NCBI RefSeq assembly: GCF_900104255.1
Contig: NZ_FNKZ01000002.1
Location: 434,001-498,000, forward strand
From: Pseudoxanthomonas sp. CF385
GTDB taxonomy: Bacteria > Pseudomonadota > Gammaproteobacteria > Xanthomonadales > Xanthomonadaceae
DNA: 64,000 bases
Direction: 5' to 3'
The notes beneath the pieces were generated by a model, which saw nothing but the letters and a program-made list of their open reading frames with translations, made no database searches and was not told where the DNA came from. The translations under genes were made by a program, and so were the position numbers. Numbering within the stretch: the stretch's first letter is position 1; each line of letters begins with the position of its first letter. Positions 59,752 to 64,000 of the stretch are shown here, piece after piece.

Positions 59752-61203
59752 ATGACGCGACCTTTTTCTCGGCAACGCACGTTGCTGGCCACCGTCATCG
59801 CCGCGCTCGCGGCGACGGTTGGCGTGCCCGCCCATGCGCAGGACGTATCCGTCTGGATCACCACCGCCGACCACGCCACCGCACTGAAGCCGTCGACCAC
59901 CGCGCGTTTCGGCAACGAGAAGGCGGCGAAGCTGTCGATCGCGGTCGACGATGCGCAGCGCTTCCAGGAGATGGTCGGTTTCGGCGCATCGCTGACCGAT
60001 TCGTCGGCGTGGCTGATCCAGAACAAGCTGGACGCCGATCAGCGCGATGCCTTGCTGAAGGAGCTGTTCGGTCGTGAAGGCGATGGGCTGGGCCTTAGCT
60101 TTTCGCGCCTGACCATCGGCGCATCCGACTTCTCCCGCCATCACTACAGCCTCGACGACCCGCCGGACGGCAAGCCGGACCCCGAACTGAAGCACTTCAG
60201 CATCGACGAGAACCGCGGCGACGTGATCCCGGTGGCGCGCGCGATGCTGGCCGTCAATCCACAGTTGAAGATCATGGCGTCTCCGTGGAGCGCCCCCGGC
60301 TGGATGAAGGACAGCAACAGCCTGATCCAGGGTCGGTTGCTGCCGCAGTACTACGATGCGTTCTCGCGGTATTTGCTGAAGTACGTGGACGCCTACGCGG
60401 CCGAAGGCGTGCCGATCTTCGCCCTGACCGTGCAGAACGAGCCCGACTACGAGCCGAAGGACTATCCGGGCATGCGCCTCAATGCGCCGGCGCGCGCGCG
60501 CCTGATCGGCGACCACCTGGGCCCGATGATCGCCCGGCGCGGCAACGGCCCGCTGCTGTTCGACTGGGACCACAACTGGGACAAGCCGGAAGAACCCCTC
60601 GGCGTACTGTCCGATCCCGCTGCGGGCAAATACGTCGACGCGGTGGCCTGGCATTGCTACGGCGGCGATGTGGCGGCGCAGTCGCCGGTGCACGACGCCT
60701 TTCCCGAGAAGGACGCCTACATGACCGAGTGCTCGGGTGGCGACTGGGAACCGGTGCGCAGCGGCGGGCTCCCGTTGCAGGCGAAGAACATCATCATCCG
60801 CAGCGCGCGCAACTGGGCGCGTGGCGCACTGTTCTGGAACCTGGCGCTGGACGAGAAGAACGGCCCGTATGCCGGCGGCTGCCACACCTGCCGCGGGGTC
60901 GTCACGATCGATTCGCGCACGGGTGCGATCACCCGCACCGACGAGTACTACGCGCTCGCCCACGCCAGCCGGTTCGTACGACCCGGCGCGCACCGGATCG
61001 CCTCCACCGAATCCGGTGGCGACCTGGACAACGTCGCCTTCCGCAACGCCGATGACGGCTCGCTGGTGCTGCTGGTGACCAATGCGGCCAAGCAGGCCCG
61101 GCGCTTCTCGGTCGGACAGGGGGATCGCCGCTTCACGTACACGCTGCCGCCGCGCAGCCTGGCGACCTTCGTCTGGAAGCCTGACGCAGTGCAGCACGAC
61201 TGA
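59752..61203 (+). CDS. exported GH30 glycoside hydrolase (beta-glucanase/glucosylceramidase-like)
   Basis: A 483-residue enzyme with a signal peptide (cleavage near A-H-A-Q, residue 30), a TIM barrel with acid/base Glu230 in Q-N-E-P and nucleophile Glu326 in M-T-E-C-S-G-G, and a C-terminal beta domain. The GH30 family includes endo-beta-1,6-glucanases; with GH3, a TonB receptor and a glucose-type transporter this is the best guess. GGGAGG lies eight bases before ATG 59752. It is divergent from the receptor gene and may share its control. Confidence 0.93.
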   Translation: MTRPFSRQRTLLATVIAALAATVGVPAHAQDVSVWITTADHATALKPSTTARFGNEKAAKLSIAVDDAQRFQEMVGFGASLTDSSAWLIQNKLDADQRDALLKELFGREGDGLGLSFSRLTIGASDFSRHHYSLDDPPDGKPDPELKHFSIDENRGDVIPVARAMLAVNPQLKIMASPWSAPGWMKDSNSLIQGRLLPQYYDAFSRYLLKYVDAYAAEGVPIFALTVQNEPDYEPKDYPGMRLNAPARARLIGDHLGPMIARRGNGPLLFDWDHNWDKPEEPLGVLSDPAAGKYVDAVAWHCYGGDVAAQSPVHDAFPEKDAYMTECSGGDWEPVRSGGLPLQAKNIIIRSARNWARGALFWNLALDEKNGPYAGGCHTCRGVVTIDSRTGAITRTDEYYALAHASRFVRPGAHRIASTESGGDLDNVAFRNADDGSLVLLVTNAAKQARRFSVGQGDRRFTYTLPPRSLATFVWKPDAVQHD

Positions 61204-61286
61204 GCCGTGCCGCGGGTGCGCCCGGACTGTCATCCGGGCCGCCATACGCCGTAGTATCCTGCCGCTTTCCCTGATGGAGCCGCGGC

Positions 61287-61763
61287 ATGATGCGTCGTAT
61301 TTCCCTGCTGGGCCTGGTACTGGCCTCGGTTGTGTTGGCCGGGTGCGGCAGCGGCAAGATCCGGCGCGTGTCCGACCCCGCCGTCAGCGTGCAGCAGCTC
61401 ACGGTGAAGGCGGACGGCCAATGGGTCGTCGAATTGCGCCTGCAGAACTACAGCAGCATCCCGATGCGCTTCGACACCGTGAAGGTCGAGGTGCAGGTCG
61501 GCGACCAGGCGGCCGGCACGCTGCAGGCCACCCCGGCGCTGTCGGTCGGCCCCGAGTCGGCGGACGTGGTGAGCGTGCCCTTCAATCCTCCCAGCGCCGC
61601 GCGCATCGTCGTCGCCGATGCGCTCGCGGGTCGGCGTGCCCTGCCCTACACGCTGAAGGGCACGGCCGACGCGACGCCCGAAGAGGCGAAAGTCCGCACC
61701 TTCGACGTCGATACCCGCAACACCCTCAATCCCGTACCCGGCCTGGACGGCGTGCTGCGCTGA
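61287..61763 (+). CDS. LEA type 2 (LEA14/WHy) lipoprotein
   Basis: A 158-residue lipoprotein (lipobox L-A-G-C, Cys20). The mature domain has V-V-E-L-R-L-Q-N-Y-S-S-I-P-M-R-F near 46-61 and V-S-V-P-F-N near 94, the strands of a water-stress WHy/LEA14 fold. It is a small envelope protein of unknown role. The acyl-CoA dehydrogenase gene follows 39 bases later. Confidence 0.85.
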   Translation: MMRRISLLGLVLASVVLAGCGSGKIRRVSDPAVSVQQLTVKADGQWVVELRLQNYSSIPMRFDTVKVEVQVGDQAAGTLQATPALSVGPESADVVSVPFNPPSAARIVVADALAGRRALPYTLKGTADATPEEAKVRTFDVDTRNTLNPVPGLDGVLR

Positions 61764-61802
61764 GCCGCACGACCATTCCCTTCCCGCATCCCGAGATCCT
61801 GC

Positions 61803-63596
61803 ATGAGCGCGTCCTACAAAGCCCCCCTCACCGATATCCGCTTCGCCCTGTACGACGTGCTGGGCGTCGAGCCGCTCTTCCAGCGCCTCGGTTACCCCGA
61901 GGCCACGCGCGACATCCTCGATGCGGTGCTCGATGAAGCCGCGCGCTTCTCCGAGACCGTGCTCGCCCCGCTCAACAGCGTCGGCGACGAGATCGGCAGC
62001 ACGCTCGACAAGGCGACCGGCGCGGTGACCACGCCGCCGGGCTTCAAGGCCGCTTACGCGCAGTTCGTCGAAGGCGGCTGGACCGGCCTGACCGCCTCGC
62101 CGGACTTCGGCGGCCAGGGCCTGCCGCACACCATGGGCGTGCCGCTCAACGAACTGGTCAACGCCAGCAACCTCGCCTGGGGCAACTTCCCGCTGCTGTC
62201 GCACGGCGCGGTGGAAGCGCTGAAGCACCACGGCGAGGCCTGGCAGCAGGAGGTGTTCCTGAAGCCGCTGGTCGAAGGCCGCTGGACCGGCACGATGTGC
62301 CTGACCGAACCGCACTGCGGCACCGATCTGGGCCTGCTGAAGACCAAGGCCGAGCCGAACGCCGATGGAAGCTATGCGATCACCGGCACCAAGATCTTCA
62401 TCACCGCCGGCGAGCACGACCTGACCGACAACATCGTGCACCTGGTGCTGGCGAAACTGCCGGATGCTCCCCCGGGCCCGAAAGGCATCTCGCTGTTCGT
62501 CACGCCGAAGTTCAAGGTCGCGAAGGACGGCACCCTCGGGGAGCGCAATGCGCTGTCCTGCGGCTCGATCGAACACAAGATGGGCATCAAGGCGTCGGTG
62601 ACGTGCGTGATGAACTTCGATGGCGCGCAGGGTTATCTGGTGGGCCAGCCGCACAAGGGCCTGCAGGCGATGTTCACCATGATGAACACCGCGCGCTTGG
62701 GCGTGGGCCTGCAGGGCATCGGCCTGAGCGAGCGTGCGTACCAGAACGCACTGCGTTATGCGCGCGAGCGCCTGCAGACGCGCTCGCTGAGCGGCCCGAA
62801 ATTCCCCGACAAGCCGGCGGACCCGATCATCGTCCACCCGGACGTGCGGCGCATGCTGCTGACGATCAAGTCGCTGATCGAGGGCAGCCGCCTGCTCGCC
62901 CTGCACGCGGGCAGCCTGATCGACGTGGCGAACCATGCGGAAGACCCGGCCGAGCGCGCGCGCGCGGACACGCTGGTGAGCTTCCTCACCCCGATCTCGA
63001 AGGCGTGCCAGACCGAATGGGGCATCGAGAACACGTACCACGCGCTGCAGTGCTTCGGCGGCCACGGCTACATCCACGAACACGGGATGGAGCAGCTGGC
63101 GCGCGACGCGCGCATCACGACCCTCTACGAAGGCACCACCGGCATCCAGGCGCTCGACCTGATGGGTCGCAAGACCGCCGCGACGCAGGCGGCCGGCCTG
63201 AAGCTGTTCCTCGCCGACGTCCACGCGTTCGCCCAGCAGCACAAGGATGACGCCACGCTGCGCGAGTTCATCGATCCGCTGCAGCAGAAGGCGGCCGAGT
63301 GGGCCGGATTGACGAAGAAAGTGCTGGAGCGCGCGGCGGCGAATCCGGAGGAAATCGGCGCGGCCAGCACCGACTACCTGTTCTACGCCGGCTACGTGGT
63401 GCTCGCGTACTGGTGGGGGCGCAGCGTGGCCGCGGCCGATGCCTCGGCGCACGGCGAGGCGTTCAAGCAGGCCAAGCGCGAGACGGCGCGGTTCTATTTC
63501 GCGCGCATCCTGCCGCGCACGCTGGCGCATGCGGCCGCCATCGAATCCGGCGCGGACACGCTAATGGCGATGGACGACGCGCGTTTCGGCGACTGA
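61803..63596 (+). CDS. acyl-CoA dehydrogenase (FadE-like, long form)
   Basis: A 597-residue flavoenzyme with the FAD/substrate blocks M-C-L-T-E-P-H-C-G-T-D near 165, F-I-T-A-G-E-H near 198, a helical C-domain and the catalytic Glu in Y-E-G-T-T-G-I-Q near 443-450. A C-terminal extension (about 470-597) marks the longer FadE/AcdA group. It oxidises acyl-CoA in beta-oxidation; chain length is not clear. Cytoplasmic. Confidence 0.93.
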   Translation: MSASYKAPLTDIRFALYDVLGVEPLFQRLGYPEATRDILDAVLDEAARFSETVLAPLNSVGDEIGSTLDKATGAVTTPPGFKAAYAQFVEGGWTGLTASPDFGGQGLPHTMGVPLNELVNASNLAWGNFPLLSHGAVEALKHHGEAWQQEVFLKPLVEGRWTGTMCLTEPHCGTDLGLLKTKAEPNADGSYAITGTKIFITAGEHDLTDNIVHLVLAKLPDAPPGPKGISLFVTPKFKVAKDGTLGERNALSCGSIEHKMGIKASVTCVMNFDGAQGYLVGQPHKGLQAMFTMMNTARLGVGLQGIGLSERAYQNALRYARERLQTRSLSGPKFPDKPADPIIVHPDVRRMLLTIKSLIEGSRLLALHAGSLIDVANHAEDPAERARADTLVSFLTPISKACQTEWGIENTYHALQCFGGHGYIHEHGMEQLARDARITTLYEGTTGIQALDLMGRKTAATQAAGLKLFLADVHAFAQQHKDDATLREFIDPLQQKAAEWAGLTKKVLERAAANPEEIGAASTDYLFYAGYVVLAYWWGRSVAAADASAHGEAFKQAKRETARFYFARILPRTLAHAAAIESGADTLMAMDDARFGD

Positions 63597-63608
63597 TGTG
63601 GCCATACC

Positions 63609-63635
63609 GGCGGAGCGCACACCGCGCGCTCCGCC
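63609..63635 (+). terminator. hairpin after the acyl-CoA dehydrogenase gene
   Basis: GGCGGAGCGC/GCGCTCCGCC, 10-bp stem with a 7-base loop, 12 bases past the stop. No T-run follows. Confidence 0.55.
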
Positions 63636-63654
63636 GACGAAAAGCGGCGCGCTA

Positions 63655-63683
63655 TACACATTTCGTCAACATTTGGGTATAAC
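63655..63683 (+). promoter_or_regulatory. promoter candidate for the HNH gene
   Basis: TACACA (-35, 63655-63660), 17-bp spacer, TATAAC (-10, 63678-63683), 10 bases before the start codon. A very short leader would follow. Confidence 0.5.
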
Positions 63684-63693
63684 CTGCTTCTCC

Positions 63694-64000
63694 ATGGAAG
63701 CAGACAGAGCTCAGCTTCACCTGGTCCAGGCCGGTTTCCCGCAAACACCGGCCCCGCCCCCGTCGTCTCCGCGTCCCCACCCCGCCGCCCTCCGCCTGCT
63801 GTCGCTCGACGCGCATGGCCGCGTGCTCGACTGGATCAACTGGCAGGATGCCACCTGCCTGTATGCGCGTGGTGCGGTGGCCTGGACGCTCGGCGAACCC
63901 TGCCTGCACGTGCATGGCGGCGTGAGCCGGTTGACGGGCGAGCAAAGCCTGATCGAGCTGCATCCCATCGTGGCCTCCCGCGGCCACGCGCGGGCGCACG
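63694..64000 (+). CDS. HNH endonuclease, N-terminal part (cut by window end)
   Basis: An open frame of 102 codons from ATG 63694 to the window end. After a proline-rich start it has L-R-L-L-S-L-D-A-H-G-R near 33 and W-I-N-W-Q-D-A near 48, a conserved N-terminal block of the HNH endonucleases common in Xanthomonadaceae, and the L-H-P-I-V-A-S-R-G segment near 90. The H-N-H motif itself is beyond the window. It may be a restriction or repair nuclease. Confidence 0.7.
   Translation, partial: MEADRAQLHLVQAGFPQTPAPPPSSPRPHPAALRLLSLDAHGRVLDWINWQDATCLYARGAVAWTLGEPCLHVHGGVSRLTGEQSLIELHPIVASRGHARAH

Overview
The window looks like chromosomal DNA from a high-GC member of the Xanthomonadaceae (Pseudoxanthomonas, Stenotrophomonas, Lysobacter or Xanthomonas type). 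The evidence is the GC-rich codon use, two large TonB-dependent receptors next to degradative enzymes, the queA-tgt-yajC-secD-secF order, the coaD-rsmD and mutY-yggX pairs, and GTAG-tagged palindromes of the SMAG/REP type known from Stenotrophomonas. Genus is inference.

Layout. 0-7.3 kb: DUF502 protein, queuosine-precursor transporter, serine hydrolase, a LysM-FecR protein overlapping a CHASE2-GGDEF cyclase, and a beta-CASP nuclease-like protein. 7.5-11.9 kb: two tandem M13 peptidases, the second with a broken zinc site. 11.9-17.5 kb: rhomboid protease, alkyltransferase-like protein, Pit phosphate transporter with its DUF47 partner, CNNM/CBS protein and ExoD. 17.5-28.3 kb: a GGDEF-EAL sensor overlapping a PhnD-like binding protein, trmJ/suhB, then the Sec and queuosine cluster. 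28.3-37.9 kb: an Lrp-type regulator divergent from a class III aminotransferase, then a phosphate-scavenging locus (exported pyrophosphatase, purple-acid-phosphatase-like enzyme, phytase-like lipoprotein, divergent TonB receptor), upp and a lactonase-like hydrolase. 37.9-47.4 kb: ggt, ferredoxin, coaD, rsmD, htpG, an orphan flagellar-rod-like mini-protein, ftsY, mutY and yggX.

47.5-52.4 kb is the most irregular part: tRNA-Phe, an RluF-like pseudouridine synthase, a phased array of short hairpin repeats, a lower-GC segment with a matrix-metalloprotease-like gene and an orphan lipoprotein, then an exported RidA. 52.4-61.2 kb is a beta-glucan utilisation locus: sugar symporter, GH3 glucosidase, TonB receptor and divergent GH30 glucanase. 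A perfect 14-bp palindrome overlaps the receptor promoter. The window ends with a LEA-type lipoprotein, an acyl-CoA dehydrogenase and the start of an HNH endonuclease gene.

Most genes are ordinary housekeeping. The points that stand out are the degenerate M13 paralogue, the MMP-like protease with an intact cysteine switch and ChW-like repeats, the 42/63-bp phased hairpin array, the phytase-like/TonB phosphate locus, and several well-formed operator or attenuator-like sites. No CRISPR array, transposase, prophage or rRNA operon was seen.
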